This document shows, piece after piece, positions 35,439 through 45,558 of a stretch of 64,000 bases of DNA; position 1 is the first letter of the stretch, and each line of letters begins with the position of its first letter. The position numbers were made by a program, and so were the translations under genes. The notes beneath the pieces are model-generated. The model saw only the letters and a program-made list of their open reading frames with translations, had not been told where the DNA came from and made no database searches. Source of the DNA: PSRI01 sp041484195 (GTDB taxonomy: Bacteria; Bacteroidota; Bacteroidia; Chitinophagales; Chitinophagaceae); assembly GCA_041484195.1 (NCBI GenBank), contig JBGPHC010000019.1, forward strand, positions 19,020 through 83,019, in the 5' to 3' direction.

Positions 35439-37361
35439 TCATTGGGCGATAACGGTCAGTTCTGTTCTGCGATTGGTTGCCCTCCCAGATTCAGTCTGGT
35501 TATCGGCGATAGGTTTTGTAGCGCCAAAGCCTTTGGACTGCAGACGAGAGGGAGTAACTCCTTTAGAGATCAAATAGGAAACAACTGCTTTTGCGCGGTT
35601 GTTGGAAAGAACCAGGTTATCAGATGCCTTTCCAATATTATCAGTATGGCCACTGATCAAAATCTTAGTGCCTGGATTATCGTTCATAAGAGCAACTACT
35701 TTGTCCAGTTCAGAGCGCGATTCCGGCTTCAGTTCAAATTTATTGATGTCGAAGAAAATATTATTGAGAACTATGGAAGCGTTTATCTCGACAGGTTGGA
35801 GTGGAATATTGATGATATAAGTTGAATCGGCAGTTTTCTTAATCAGCGGGAAATTTTGAGAATAGAACAGATAACCTTTTCTGTTCACACTGAATGCATA
35901 GTCCTTTCCAACAGGCAAGGTGATCAGGTACCTGCCATTTTCATCTGTCTGTACTCTTGAATTCAATTGTCCTGTAGAGAGGTTGATCAATTCCACGGCA
36001 GAAGGCAAACCTTCACCGGTCTTTTTATCAAATACTTTGCCCTGCACCCATAAGGTTTTGTTAGGCCTCAGGTCTTCCCTCATTTCGAATGTGTATATGT
36101 CCAGTCCTCCCCTTGTATCGGCCCTGTCGCTTGCATAGTATGCAGTTCTTCCATCGGCGGCAATGATCAGGCTTCCTTCATTTTCTATCGTATTGATCGG
36201 ATAGCCCAGATTTTCCGGATCACCCCAGGTTCCATCGTCTTTTTTCCTAACCACAAATAGGTCATCTCCTCCGTATCCCGGAAGTCCATTGGAAGTGAAA
36301 TACATGGTTTGGTTATCCGCGTGAACAAAGGGGCAGCTTTCATCACCGACCGTATTTATGGAGGGCCCCATATTTTCGGGTTTACTCCATCGGCCATTGG
36401 GTGAGAGATGGGAAACATAAATATCCTTGCCTCCGTATCCATCCGGACGATTGCTGGAAAAAAATAATTCCCTTTTATCGGGCGAAAGACAGGGAGAGGA
36501 CTCCCAGAATTCTGTATTGATTACAGAGCCCAGATTTTCGGGTTTGCTCCAGCCTTTTCGTGTGAGTGTTGAAAAATAAATATCGCAACCCCCAAGCCCT
36601 TCGGGGAAATTGCAACCGGTAAATACCAACCATTCCCCATCCTGTGAAATATTTTGGGCCCCTTCATTGAAATTAGTGTTGATGTCGCCATCAATGCCCA
36701 TTGATCTGCTCCATACGGAGTCTGAGTGATGACTCACGAAGAAGTCTTCATTGTAGCCATGCACCCTTCTGGTGAATATCAATGTGCTGCCATCAATGGT
36801 AAGGGAGGGATAATATTCCAATTCCGAAGTATTGATGCTGTCGCCCAGGTTATGTGGTGCAAATACATAGTTTTTGGTGGGATGGGTCTTATCATATTGC
36901 ACTGCAAACTCGAAGCTGGCCTTCCGGTATTCGCCGGCCTTGCGACTTCGATCATTCAGGTCGGGATTGGTAAGAAAGCTATTGACTGCATTCAGCGCTT
37001 TGTCGAATGATCCTGTGCCTGCGAGATCAATAGCATAAGGGAGTCTGTAGTCTTTGGTAGATAAGGTATCAATTGCAAATGCCTTTTCATAGAAAGTCGC
37101 TGCATTGGCATAGTCTTTTAATTCGCCTGAAATGCCTGCCTTGGTCAGCCATGCATCCACATATTTAGGCTCGATCTGGATTGCCTGATCTAAAAGATTT
37201 AAGGCTTCTTTATAGGCGCCGCTCTGGGCACGATCCAAGCCCAGGTTATAGAAATTAATGGCTTTCTTATTCAGTCTGGAGGGATCAAAATTTTGAGAAA
37301 CCGACTGCCCGGCTATTAAAGAAAAGAAAGCGGGCAATAAGAGCGAGAAGAATGGCTTCAT
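35439..37361 (-). CDS. porE: PorE-like TPR / beta-propeller / OmpA-domain protein
   Basis: A 640-residue envelope protein with the domain order reported for PorE, an accessory T9SS protein that binds peptidoglycan. It has a signal peptide (to about residue 22), TPR repeats (about 28-105: NFYNLGLDRAQSGAYKEAL), a PD40/WD40-type propeller of repeated Y.SLTIDG, SPCLSPDKRELFFSSNRPDG and FTSNGLPGYGGDDLF blades (about 170-410), a carboxypeptidase-regulatory-like domain (about 425-510: GKVFDKKTGEGLPSAVEL), and a C-terminal OmpA domain (ISGHTDN, LSNNRAKAV, GRATNRRTEL). The start is ATG at 37359-37361. Generic OmpA/TPR proteins share this layout, so the symbol is tentative. Confidence 0.75.
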   Translation of the reverse strand: MKPFFSLLLPAFFSLIAGQSVSQNFDPSRLNKKAINFYNLGLDRAQSGAYKEALNLLDQAIQIEPKYVDAWLTKAGISGELKDYANAATFYEKAFAIDTLSTKDYRLPYAIDLAGTGSFDKALNAVNSFLTNPDLNDRSRKAGEYRKASFEFAVQYDKTHPTKNYVFAPHNLGDSINTSELEYYPSLTIDGSTLIFTRRVHGYNEDFFVSHHSDSVWSRSMGIDGDINTNFNEGAQNISQDGEWLVFTGCNFPEGLGGCDIYFSTLTRKGWSKPENLGSVINTEFWESSPCLSPDKRELFFSSNRPDGYGGKDIYVSHLSPNGRWSKPENMGPSINTVGDESCPFVHADNQTMYFTSNGLPGYGGDDLFVVRKKDDGTWGDPENLGYPINTIENEGSLIIAADGRTAYYASDRADTRGGLDIYTFEMREDLRPNKTLWVQGKVFDKKTGEGLPSAVELINLSTGQLNSRVQTDENGRYLITLPVGKDYAFSVNRKGYLFYSQNFPLIKKTADSTYIINIPLQPVEINASIVLNNIFFDINKFELKPESRSELDKVVALMNDNPGTKILISGHTDNIGKASDNLVLSNNRAKAVVSYLISKGVTPSRLQSKGFGATKPIADNQTESGRATNRRTELTVIAQ

Positions 37362-37558
37362 GAAATGAATATCAGGTAACATAGGTAAACGAAGCTATTC
37401 AAATTTTATTCCTTGGCTGGCAATAAAATGTTAAGGTGTCAGGCCATGAATTTGCGAATTTCCGGCCGATGGAAAGGGTTCTATAAAATTCACACAAGGA
37501 GTATGAATCGGATAAAGGAAATCTGGTCGTGAGCGGGGAATTAAAGTTTTCAAACCTT

Positions 37559-38179
37559 TCAGGGAACGTCAATATACTTATGGATTTGAAGGCTCAGTTC
37601 CCATTGTGGGTGCGATTTGATATATTCCACAATGAGGGGGGTGATAACGGAGGCTTTTCCCCATTCGGGTTGCAGGTATAATTTACAATCCTGTTTTACC
37701 AGTGCCGCGTATTTTTCGGCCCAGGCAAAATCAGTTTTATGGTAGATTACCACTTTCAATTCGCTGGCCAGAGGAAGGTTTTCAGGAAGGGGCGCCCTGA
37801 ATTTTTTAGGAGAGACGCAGATCCAATCCCAATTGCCATTCATGGGGTAAGCGCCCGAAGTTTCAAGACAAATGAAGAAGCCGGCTTCGTGAAGGGTAGT
37901 CGTTAAATCGTCAAGTTGGTGCATGAGGGGTTCTCCTCCTGTAATTACCGCCAGGCTCAAGGGGAATTTCCTGGATTCATCAACAATTTCCTTGGCAGAT
38001 TTAAGCGGATGCTTACCAGGATCCCAGCTTTCTTTGACATCACACCAAACGCAACCCACATCGCATCCCCCAAGCCTAATGAAATAAGCAGCTTTCCCCT
38101 GGTGAAATCCCTCTCCCTGGATGGTATAAAAAGCTTCCATCACCGGCAGCATGGCTGTATGTTGTGGAACTGAAATCAT
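37559..38179 (-). CDS. queE: 7-carboxy-7-deazaguanine synthase
   Basis: A radical-SAM enzyme converting 6-carboxy-tetrahydropterin to 7-carboxy-7-deazaguanine in queuosine biosynthesis. The 206-residue protein has EAFYTIQGEGFHQGKAA at the N-terminus, the cluster motif GGCDVGCVWCD (C-x3-C-x2-C), VITGGEPLMH as the SAM-binding GGE motif, and a C-terminal Cys/His-rich part as in QueE. The ATG at 38177-38179 was preferred to upstream candidates because it starts just before the conserved LPVMEAFYTIQGEG. Its substrate would come from QueD, whose best local candidate gene is inactivated at 9908. Confidence 0.92.
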   Translation of the reverse strand: MISVPQHTAMLPVMEAFYTIQGEGFHQGKAAYFIRLGGCDVGCVWCDVKESWDPGKHPLKSAKEIVDESRKFPLSLAVITGGEPLMHQLDDLTTTLHEAGFFICLETSGAYPMNGNWDWICVSPKKFRAPLPENLPLASELKVVIYHKTDFAWAEKYAALVKQDCKLYLQPEWGKASVITPLIVEYIKSHPQWELSLQIHKYIDVP

Positions 38180-38281
38180 GGGAGGCAAAGTTAGGGCAAT
38201 CCTTTGGGTCAGATGCAAGTGAAGATTGTGCTTCGGCATTCGTGAATTCAGGGAAGATGGTTCTTCATGTTGGGGTTAAGC

Positions 38282-39172
38282 TCAAACTGCACCGGCTTCG
38301 AGTCTATTGAGATAAGCCTGAAAGGTATTTTTCATGAGTGCCGCGATCGTCATTGCCCCGATGCCTCCCGGTACAGGTGTTATGAAGCTGGTTTTGGGTG
38401 CAACGGCATCAAATTGCACATCTCCTTTGATGCTGTATCCCTTTTTTTTGCTGCTATCCGGCACCCGGGAAATGCCTACATCAATTACAATAGCGCCATC
38501 CTTCACCATATCTGCCTTTAGGAATTCGGGTCTGCCCAATGCGGCTACCAGGATATCGCCCTGCAGGCATATTTCCCTGATGTTTTTTGTTTGTGAATGG
38601 CAAACCGTGACCGTGCAATTTCCAGTGGGTGTATTCTGACCCAGAAGGATACTAATTGGTCTCCCTACAATATTACTGCGTCCCAGCACCACTGCGTGTT
38701 TGCCCTTGGTTTCTATCTTATAATGTTCCAGTAATAGCAAAATTCCATATGGTGTGGCAGGAATAAAACTGGGTAGTCCCTGCACCATTTTTCCGATATT
38801 CAGCGGATGAAATCCATCAACGTCTTTATCTGGTTTTATCTTATAGATCACCTTCTCTTCTGAAATCTGTCCTGGCAATGGCAACTGAACCAGGATGCCA
38901 TCAATGCCCGCATTATTATTTAATTCTCCGATCTTGTCCAATAAAGTCTGCTCGTCTATATGCGCGTCAAACCTTACCAGGGTGGATTCGTATCCGATTT
39001 CCTCGCAGGTTTTTACTTTAGAAGCCACATAAGTTTCGCTTGCGCCATTATTCCCAACCAGCACGGCCGCCAGATGAGGAGCTCTCATCCCCCTCGTTTT
39101 CAAATCAGACACTTTAGCCTTCAGTTCATCTTTTACAGCCTGTGCAACCAGCTTTCCATCTAATATTTTCAT
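38282..39172 (-). CDS. folD: Methylene-THF dehydrogenase / methenyl-THF cyclohydrolase
   Basis: A bifunctional one-carbon enzyme of 296 residues. Seen: MKILDGKLVAQAV at the N-terminus, VGNNGASETYVASKVKTCEEIG with the catalytic Tyr-x3-Lys, GILVQLPLPGQI, KDVDGFHPLNIGKM, the NADP-binding AVVLGRSNIVGRPIS, and PVPGGIGAMTIAALMKNT at the C-terminus. The ATG at 39170-39172 is the conventional start; an upstream in-frame start was rejected for lacking homology. It is divergent from the envelope protein at 39275. Confidence 0.97.
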   Translation of the reverse strand: MKILDGKLVAQAVKDELKAKVSDLKTRGMRAPHLAAVLVGNNGASETYVASKVKTCEEIGYESTLVRFDAHIDEQTLLDKIGELNNNAGIDGILVQLPLPGQISEEKVIYKIKPDKDVDGFHPLNIGKMVQGLPSFIPATPYGILLLLEHYKIETKGKHAVVLGRSNIVGRPISILLGQNTPTGNCTVTVCHSQTKNIREICLQGDILVAALGRPEFLKADMVKDGAIVIDVGISRVPDSSKKKGYSIKGDVQFDAVAPKTSFITPVPGGIGAMTIAALMKNTFQAYLNRLEAGAV

Positions 39173-39274
39173 GGCGCAAAAATAGAAAGCCTGAATGAAC
39201 TTGCCGAAATCTTTCATCTCAAATCCGTTTTTTTCCATTGCAGGGCTTTTAGCATGTTCATAATTTCATCCTAA

Positions 39275-40111
39275 ATGAAGGGGTTGAAAATTCTGTTGTT
39301 GATCTTTTGCATTTTCCTCGTGAAAACTGGTGTAGATGCTCAAAACATTAGGGATCCCGTTTCGGCCCTGTATCCCGGCTTTGGGGCCTACAGCAGCAAG
39401 CATGCGGATATATTTTCGGGAAGGGCTAATCAGGCAGGGTTGGCCAGGCTCCGCAGTTTTCAAGCCGGAATTTATGGGGAGAGGAGGTTTATGATGAATG
39501 CACTGGGCTTCTTCACTCTGATCGCATCCATCCCAATTCGACCAGGGAACCTGGCATTGCAGGTTGACTATTTTGGATACCATAATTACAATGAGTCACA
39601 GGGAGGCCTTGCTTATGCGCGCAGCCTTGGGCCAAAAATGGATATTGGAATTAAGTTCAACTATTATGCGCTGCGCATACCCGCATATGGGAGTGCCTCT
39701 TCTTTCAATTTTGAACTAGGTAGCCTGCTGCATATTTCAGACAAGCTGCACACGGGCATTCATGCTTATAATCCGCTTGGGAGCCACTTGGGCAGGAGTG
39801 GCCAGGAACGGCTGGCATCCATATATAGAACCGGACTGGGTTATGAACCCTCCGTTCATTTGCTGCTCAGTGCTGAAATATTAAAGGTGGAGGGCAGGGA
39901 TCATTCCATAAACATTGGGATTCATTACCTGTTTTCAGAAAAATTGCAGGTAAGGTGTGGCATTAGCACCGGCTTGGGAGCCTTTTTTTTTGGATTGGGT
40001 TTCAGAAACAGAAAAATTCGGCTTGACTTATCCGTTAGTTTTCATCAGTACCTGGGCCCGTCACCGGGTTTAATGATATTGTTTCCTTCAGATCAAAGTT
40101 TTACGCGGTGA
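39275..40111 (+). CDS. Putative outer-membrane beta-barrel protein, 278 residues
   Basis: I do not recognise a named family. A signal peptide is clear (KILLLIFCIFLVKTGVDAQ, cleavage after DAQ at about residue 23). The mature protein alternates hydrophobic and polar residues with many aromatic strand ends and Gly-rich turns, as in a small barrel, resembling PorV/PorP-type proteins in texture only. It overlaps the next gene by 4 bp (GTGA), so the two are co-translated and probably act together. The ATG is at 39275. Confidence 0.65.
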   Translation: MKGLKILLLIFCIFLVKTGVDAQNIRDPVSALYPGFGAYSSKHADIFSGRANQAGLARLRSFQAGIYGERRFMMNALGFFTLIASIPIRPGNLALQVDYFGYHNYNESQGGLAYARSLGPKMDIGIKFNYYALRIPAYGSASSFNFELGSLLHISDKLHTGIHAYNPLGSHLGRSGQERLASIYRTGLGYEPSVHLLLSAEILKVEGRDHSINIGIHYLFSEKLQVRCGISTGLGAFFFGLGFRNRKIRLDLSVSFHQYLGPSPGLMILFPSDQSFTR

Positions 40112-42150
40112 GATGGCTTTTATCAATTGCATGCTCCCTGGTGCCTGTGCTCCTATCTGCACAGGAAACCCCTGGTCCGGATTTGGAACAGGAATTCGAG
40201 AATCTGGCACAAGTGACAGACGAGGCTGAGATAAAGGACGATTCCTGGTTGCAGGACCTGGACTATCTCAAGGAGCATTCCCTGGACCTCAATGCATGTG
40301 AGGAAGATGATTTGAGGGGACTGAGGCTGCTCGATCCCTTACAGATCCGCCATTTCCTGGACTACAGGAATCTGTTGGGAAAATTTCTAAATATTTATGA
40401 ATTGCAGGCCATTCCGTATTGGGATCTTCAGACCATTCAAAAAATACTGCCATTTGTGATAGTCAGGGATGCTTCCTGGAATGCTGAGCCCCTGTTTAAG
40501 AGGCTCAGTCGGGGATCATTTAACGCGATGGTCAGGACATCGACAATTTTGGAAAGATCTAATAGATATACTATTGACAGTGGGTCCTCCGGATTCCTTG
40601 GCGATCCATTTAGTGTGATGACTCGTTTGAAATACAGTTATAAGAATCTATTGCAGTATGGAATCACGGCAGATAAGGATGCGGGTGAAGCTTTTTTTGG
40701 TCCAAGGCAAAAAGCGGGGTTTGACTTCTATTCCTTCCATTTATTTGCCAGAAACCTGGGATTAATAAAGGCAATGGCTATCGGAGACTTTAATATCAAC
40801 TTTGGACAGGGTCTTATACTATGGCAGAGCCTGGCCTTCAATAAAGGCGGGGATATTACGCAAGTGAAAAGACAATCACCTGTACTTCGTCCTTACAATT
40901 CCACGGGAGAATTTAATTTTTTCAGAGGCGCCGCGGCCACCTTGCGAAAGCAGTCCTGGGAGGCTACAGGTTTTCTTTCATGTAGAAGACTGGATGGTAA
41001 TTCAATGACCGACACGGCAGGAACCGGAACAGTGATATCATCCATTTTGAACGCGGGATACCATCGGACCCCAGGTGAATTGGCAGATAAAGGTGAACTG
41101 ATACTACTGGCATCTGGGCTAAACCTCATGTACAAGCGAGATTCCTGGCGATTATCTGCAAATGCCGTTCATTATAACTTGAATCAGCCGATCCGGAAAA
41201 GAGACCTGCCTTACAATCTATTTGCTATTTCCGGTGATACCTGGAGTAATTTCAGCCTGGATTATGGCTACACCTTTAATAATATGCACTTTTTCGGGGA
41301 AGCAGCCATTGACAAAAACCGTAATCCGGCAGTCATTAATGGAATGCTTATCAGCCTCGATCCCCTTGCCGATCTGAGCCTGGTGTACCGGAACATTTCC
41401 AGAGCATACCAGTCTTTTTACGGGAATGCCTTTACCGAACGAGGCTCACCTAACAATGAGCGGGGCCTCTATATTGGATTCAGTCTCAGACCAACCATCA
41501 AATGGAAGATTGACGCTTATGCGGATTTTTTCAATTTCCCCTGGTTAGTATACGGCGCGGACGCGCCATCAATCGGCAATGACTACCTGCTGAGACTTTC
41601 TTATGAGCCAGACAAAATACTGGAGATCATAACCACTTTCCGTTCATCAGGAAAAATTGTTAATGTTAGTTCTGGCGACCTGCCGGGCCATGATCTGGGC
41701 GAATCGGGCCGCACCAGTTGGAGGTTTCAATTAAATTATCATTTAAGCCGGACCATTTCTCTGCGCTACCGCTGCGAATTGCTATGTTATGGTCAGGGGC
41801 GTGCACGAGTTAACAAAGGCTACCTTACTTATTTCGACCTTTTCTACAAGCCCTTCCCTAAACCATTTTCGCTGAATTTTCGTCTGCAATATTTCGATAC
41901 CCGAAGCTATGATTCAAGGGTTTACACCTTTGAAAATGACGTATTATATTTTAACGCCATCTCTGCTTTTTATGGTCAAGGAAGCCGTTATTATATCAAT
42001 TTCAGATATCAGCCCCGAAAGTCATGGGGCTTATGGCTCAAATGGGGTCAAAGCCTGTACAGGAATGCAGACGAAATTGGTAGTGGTCCCGACACAATTT
42101 ATGGGAATAAGAAGTCAGAATGCCGCTTGCTGCTTTCGGTAAATTTTTAA
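40108..42150 (+). CDS. Helix-hairpin-helix (ComEA-like) protein fused to probable outer-membrane barrel
   Basis: A 680-residue exported protein. After a signal peptide (residues 1-19) and an acidic linker, residues about 55-125 form a helix-hairpin-helix-type domain (LDLNACEEDDLRGLRLLDPLQIRHFLDYR followed by a second half around IYELQAIPYWDLQTIQKILPFV), related to the ComEA DNA-binding repeat. The remaining about 550 residues are strand-rich and aromatic with a C-terminal strand ending in Phe (LLLSVNF), typical of an outer-membrane barrel. The start is GTG at 40108, overlapping the previous stop. Exported HhH proteins are expected in DNA uptake; dprA is in the window, but this role is inference. 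Confidence 0.75.
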   Translation: MRWLLSIACSLVPVLLSAQETPGPDLEQEFENLAQVTDEAEIKDDSWLQDLDYLKEHSLDLNACEEDDLRGLRLLDPLQIRHFLDYRNLLGKFLNIYELQAIPYWDLQTIQKILPFVIVRDASWNAEPLFKRLSRGSFNAMVRTSTILERSNRYTIDSGSSGFLGDPFSVMTRLKYSYKNLLQYGITADKDAGEAFFGPRQKAGFDFYSFHLFARNLGLIKAMAIGDFNINFGQGLILWQSLAFNKGGDITQVKRQSPVLRPYNSTGEFNFFRGAAATLRKQSWEATGFLSCRRLDGNSMTDTAGTGTVISSILNAGYHRTPGELADKGELILLASGLNLMYKRDSWRLSANAVHYNLNQPIRKRDLPYNLFAISGDTWSNFSLDYGYTFNNMHFFGEAAIDKNRNPAVINGMLISLDPLADLSLVYRNISRAYQSFYGNAFTERGSPNNERGLYIGFSLRPTIKWKIDAYADFFNFPWLVYGADAPSIGNDYLLRLSYEPDKILEIITTFRSSGKIVNVSSGDLPGHDLGESGRTSWRFQLNYHLSRTISLRYRCELLCYGQGRARVNKGYLTYFDLFYKPFPKPFSLNFRLQYFDTRSYDSRVYTFENDVLYFNAISAFYGQGSRYYINFRYQPRKSWGLWLKWGQSLYRNADEIGSGPDTIYGNKKSECRLLLSVNF

Positions 42151-42295
42151 ATTTCTTTAAAAACAAGCAGCGCAACCCAATCCATTATTGTCCAAACTAA
42201 TGATTTAAGTGCTAAAAGATGAGATTTTAACAAAAATTTCATGTTTTAGAAATATCTGTATATTTACGACTTCAAAATTCAAAAATTACCGAAAC

Positions 42296-45200
42296 ATGAG
42301 AAAAACTCTATCACTGTTCACTGCATTCCTATTATGCGGAATGCTGGTGTTAGCACAGGTCAAAACTGTTACGGGAACGGTAACAGATGAAAACGGGAAT
42401 CCTGTTCCATTCGCTACGGTTGTAGTGAAGGGTTCGCGGTCCGGCGTTTCAGCAGATGCGGATGGGCATTTTGCCATCAAAGCGAAAGAAGGTGATGTTC
42501 TGGTTTTCAGTGCATCCGGCCTGACTCCTAAAGAAGTAACGGTTGGTTCCTCAAACGTTATTAATGTTCCCCTCGCCAAAAGTTCTTCTTCCACCCTGGA
42601 GGAAGTTGTGGTTACAAGCGCTTTCGGTATAAAAAAGGCCCAGAGGGTAACACCTTTCAGCGCTCAGGTAATCAATTCGGATGCCCTTAATATCACGCGC
42701 CAGACCAATGTGAACAATGCATTGGCGGGCAAAGTGGCGGGTGTTCAAACGAGAAGCCAGTCGGCTGCAAAATTAAATACAGAAGCTTTTCTTCGTATTC
42801 GTGGAGGATTGGGAATGGGTGATATCCAGCCGATATATGTTGTGGACGGTACCATCACCAGTTCATTTGATATCAATCCAGATGATATTGAAGACATCTC
42901 GGTGTTGAAAGGTGCCAATGCAACAGCATTGTTCGGCGGTGCTGCATCCGGTGGCGCCATTGTTATCACATCGCGTAAAAAAATGGGGCGCAATGGAGTT
43001 GGAATTGAAATCAATTCCGGGGTCACAGCAGACAAGGTTTATATCATGCCTCATTATCAGAATCTATATGCTGGCGGTTCATTGGCAGATTTGACTCAAT
43101 TCAACTGGGTTGCAGGCGATCCTGACGAATGGAAAGCATTGGATGGCAAATATTTTCCTGATTACACCGATGATGCCAGTTGGGGCCCCAGGATGGCCGG
43201 CCAGGAATATATACCCTGGTACGCATGGTATCCCGGAACCAATCTCTCCTACAAAACGGCAAAGCTCGTTGCGCAACCCGACAATGCAAGGGATTTCTGG
43301 CAAACAGGAATTACTTCAAACAACAACATTAGCTTTGGTAAGAGTGGCCAGGGGTATAATTTCAGGGCTTCCTATACCAATCAGTACGTTAGAGGTATTA
43401 TTCCAAATTCCAGTTCTAACAGGAATACTGTATTTATTACAGGAAGCTATGACCTGAACAGTCATTTCACCGTAGCCGCTAATGTGAATTTCAGCGGTAA
43501 TATCATTAAAGGTGAATTCGATGACCAATATGCAAACCAGTCCTCTGGTTCTTTCAGTTCCTGGTTTCACAGGGACTTAGACTTGAAGCTGGAAAAGTCT
43601 CTAAGGGGTCTGAAATCTCCATTTGGAACCCTGGCAACCTGGAACCTCAGGTTCAATCCCGATGGATACAATCCCAATAATCCGGATGATTTCTACAAGG
43701 CCAATTACTGGTATAATCACTATGCTTATTTTGATAATATTGACAATACCTATAACAGGAATAAGTTTTTCGGAGACGCGTCATTAACCTATAAGCTCAA
43801 CGATAATTTCAGGGTGAAGGGTACAGTTCGTAAGAACCAGTTTAATGGCTATTACGAAAACATCACCCGTTCGTTGCTTGAAGCCAGTGGACTTCAAACA
43901 GGCATACTGGGTAGCTATTCAACTGGTAATCAAACACAGGTTGAATACACCTATGAAGGTCTGGCTTCTTACAATCAGAAATTCGGTGATTTCAATGTTT
44001 CCGCCAATGTGGGTGGAAGCGTTTATACATACAAATACAATGATGTAACTGCCAATACCAATAATGGTTTGAACGTGCCTGATCTATATGCCATCACCAA
44101 CTCCAAATCAAATCCCAGCATTGGTAATACCAGATACAAATCTCAAACCAATTCTGTTTTCGGTCAGGGAGACCTGGAATATAAGAAACTGGCAAGTGTA
44201 ACATTTGCGGTACGCCAGGATTTTAGTTCTACCCTCTCACCCACCAAGACAAATCTTGTCTATCCTTCAGCAGGTGCCAGTTTTGTGTTCACCGAGTTGA
44301 TGAATGAATCTCCCAAATGGTTGAGTTTCGGTAGGGTATTTGGAAGTTGGGGAAAGAAACCGGCGCCTTTGAATATATACCAAACGAATTTTTCTTATGG
44401 AGTTAACCAATTCCTTTGGGGAAGCAATTTTCTGATGGGCACACCTGATGCCTATCCGAATCCAGCTTTACAGGGCGCCTTGAGTACAACTATTGAAGGC
44501 GGTCTGGACTTAAGGTTTATCAAGAATCGTTTGGGTTTGAACATTGTTTATTTCAATGAAACGGCCGATAAATTACCCGTGAACGTTAGTATAAGCGGTG
44601 TATCTGGTTTTACCAGCACTTCAGTGAACGCGGCTAAGGTGACGAGGACGGGCATTGAAACTATCGTTCAGGGCAAAGCTATAGCGAATAAGAATTTCAA
44701 TTGGGATATCAGCGCGACCTATAGCTACCTGATCAATAACCCGGTTAAGGAAATAGTTGAGGGATCTGACCAGATCCTGATTCAGAATGGGCTTGGAACT
44801 GTAGCCGGTAATTCTTCCGGTGCTTTCACTACCCGTTTTGCACGCGCTTTCCTGGTGAAGGGAGAGGATTGGGGCCAATTGATTGGTGGCGGTATCAAGA
44901 GGAATGCAGATGGCCAGCCGATTGTTGATCCCGCGACCGGACTTTATGTAAATGATGTAAATAAGAAATGGGGTTCAATTGTGCCCAAAACCACGGGCGG
45001 TATCGTGAACACCTTTTCATACAAGGATTTTGATTTGAGTTTTGCAGTTGACTACCAGGTAGGAGGTAAATTCTTCTCACTTACTGAAATGTGGGGATCT
45101 TATTCTGGTTTGCTGGATTGGACTGCTGCACGCAACGACAAAGGTTTGAATGTTCGTGATGATGTGGCAGACGGAGGCGGTGTTCATATCATAGGAGTTA

Positions 45201-45538
45201 GCTCTGCCGATGAAAAGACGCCTGTTGATATGTATGTGGATGGTCAGACCTATTTCCATTCATTCTACGACAGGCAGATTGCTGAACCCTATGTTCACAG
45301 CCTTACTTTCGTGAAACTTCGCGAAATAAGCCTGGGCTACCGGATTCCGGTAAAGAAGATCGGAGGCATCAGCAAATATTTCCAGGGAGCAGTATTCTCT
45401 GTCATTTCACGCAATCTTTGGATGATCTATTCCGATTCAAAGAATATCGATCCATCTGAAATTGTGAGCAATTTTGGTGAAGAATCACAACTTCCCGGGA
45501 CCCGCTCACTGGGTGTGAACCTCAAATTAATATTCTAA
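42296..45538 (+). CDS. SusC/RagA-family TonB-dependent outer-membrane transporter, locus 1
   Basis: A 1080-residue SusC-like importer. A signal peptide (to about residue 20) is followed by a CarboxypepD_reg-like domain (about 24-100, VTGTVTDENGNPVPFATVVVKG), the TonB-box region EEVVVTSAFGIKK, and a plug with the conserved QPIYVVDGT and EDISVLKGANATALFGGAASGGAIVITS. The long barrel ends GTRSLGVNLKLIF. It pairs with the SusD-like lipoprotein 20 bp downstream. No STN/FecR-interaction domain precedes the plug, so sigma/anti-sigma regulation is not indicated. The ATG at 42296 was chosen by its position at the signal peptide. The substrate is unknown. Confidence 0.93.
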   Translation: MRKTLSLFTAFLLCGMLVLAQVKTVTGTVTDENGNPVPFATVVVKGSRSGVSADADGHFAIKAKEGDVLVFSASGLTPKEVTVGSSNVINVPLAKSSSSTLEEVVVTSAFGIKKAQRVTPFSAQVINSDALNITRQTNVNNALAGKVAGVQTRSQSAAKLNTEAFLRIRGGLGMGDIQPIYVVDGTITSSFDINPDDIEDISVLKGANATALFGGAASGGAIVITSRKKMGRNGVGIEINSGVTADKVYIMPHYQNLYAGGSLADLTQFNWVAGDPDEWKALDGKYFPDYTDDASWGPRMAGQEYIPWYAWYPGTNLSYKTAKLVAQPDNARDFWQTGITSNNNISFGKSGQGYNFRASYTNQYVRGIIPNSSSNRNTVFITGSYDLNSHFTVAANVNFSGNIIKGEFDDQYANQSSGSFSSWFHRDLDLKLEKSLRGLKSPFGTLATWNLRFNPDGYNPNNPDDFYKANYWYNHYAYFDNIDNTYNRNKFFGDASLTYKLNDNFRVKGTVRKNQFNGYYENITRSLLEASGLQTGILGSYSTGNQTQVEYTYEGLASYNQKFGDFNVSANVGGSVYTYKYNDVTANTNNGLNVPDLYAITNSKSNPSIGNTRYKSQTNSVFGQGDLEYKKLASVTFAVRQDFSSTLSPTKTNLVYPSAGASFVFTELMNESPKWLSFGRVFGSWGKKPAPLNIYQTNFSYGVNQFLWGSNFLMGTPDAYPNPALQGALSTTIEGGLDLRFIKNRLGLNIVYFNETADKLPVNVSISGVSGFTSTSVNAAKVTRTGIETIVQGKAIANKNFNWDISATYSYLINNPVKEIVEGSDQILIQNGLGTVAGNSSGAFTTRFARAFLVKGEDWGQLIGGGIKRNADGQPIVDPATGLYVNDVNKKWGSIVPKTTGGIVNTFSYKDFDLSFAVDYQVGGKFFSLTEMWGSYSGLLDWTAARNDKGLNVRDDVADGGGVHIIGVSSADEKTPVDMYVDGQTYFHSFYDRQIAEPYVHSLTFVKLREISLGYRIPVKKIGGISKYFQGAVFSVISRNLWMIYSDSKNIDPSEIVSNFGEESQLPGTRSLGVNLKLIF

Positions 45539-45558
45539 ACATTAAACACATTTCAATT

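Noticed and set aside
34103..42150. A competence gene cluster
   Set aside because: dprA and the HhH-barrel gene are separated by unrelated genes and no other com genes are visible; the link stays a hypothesis.
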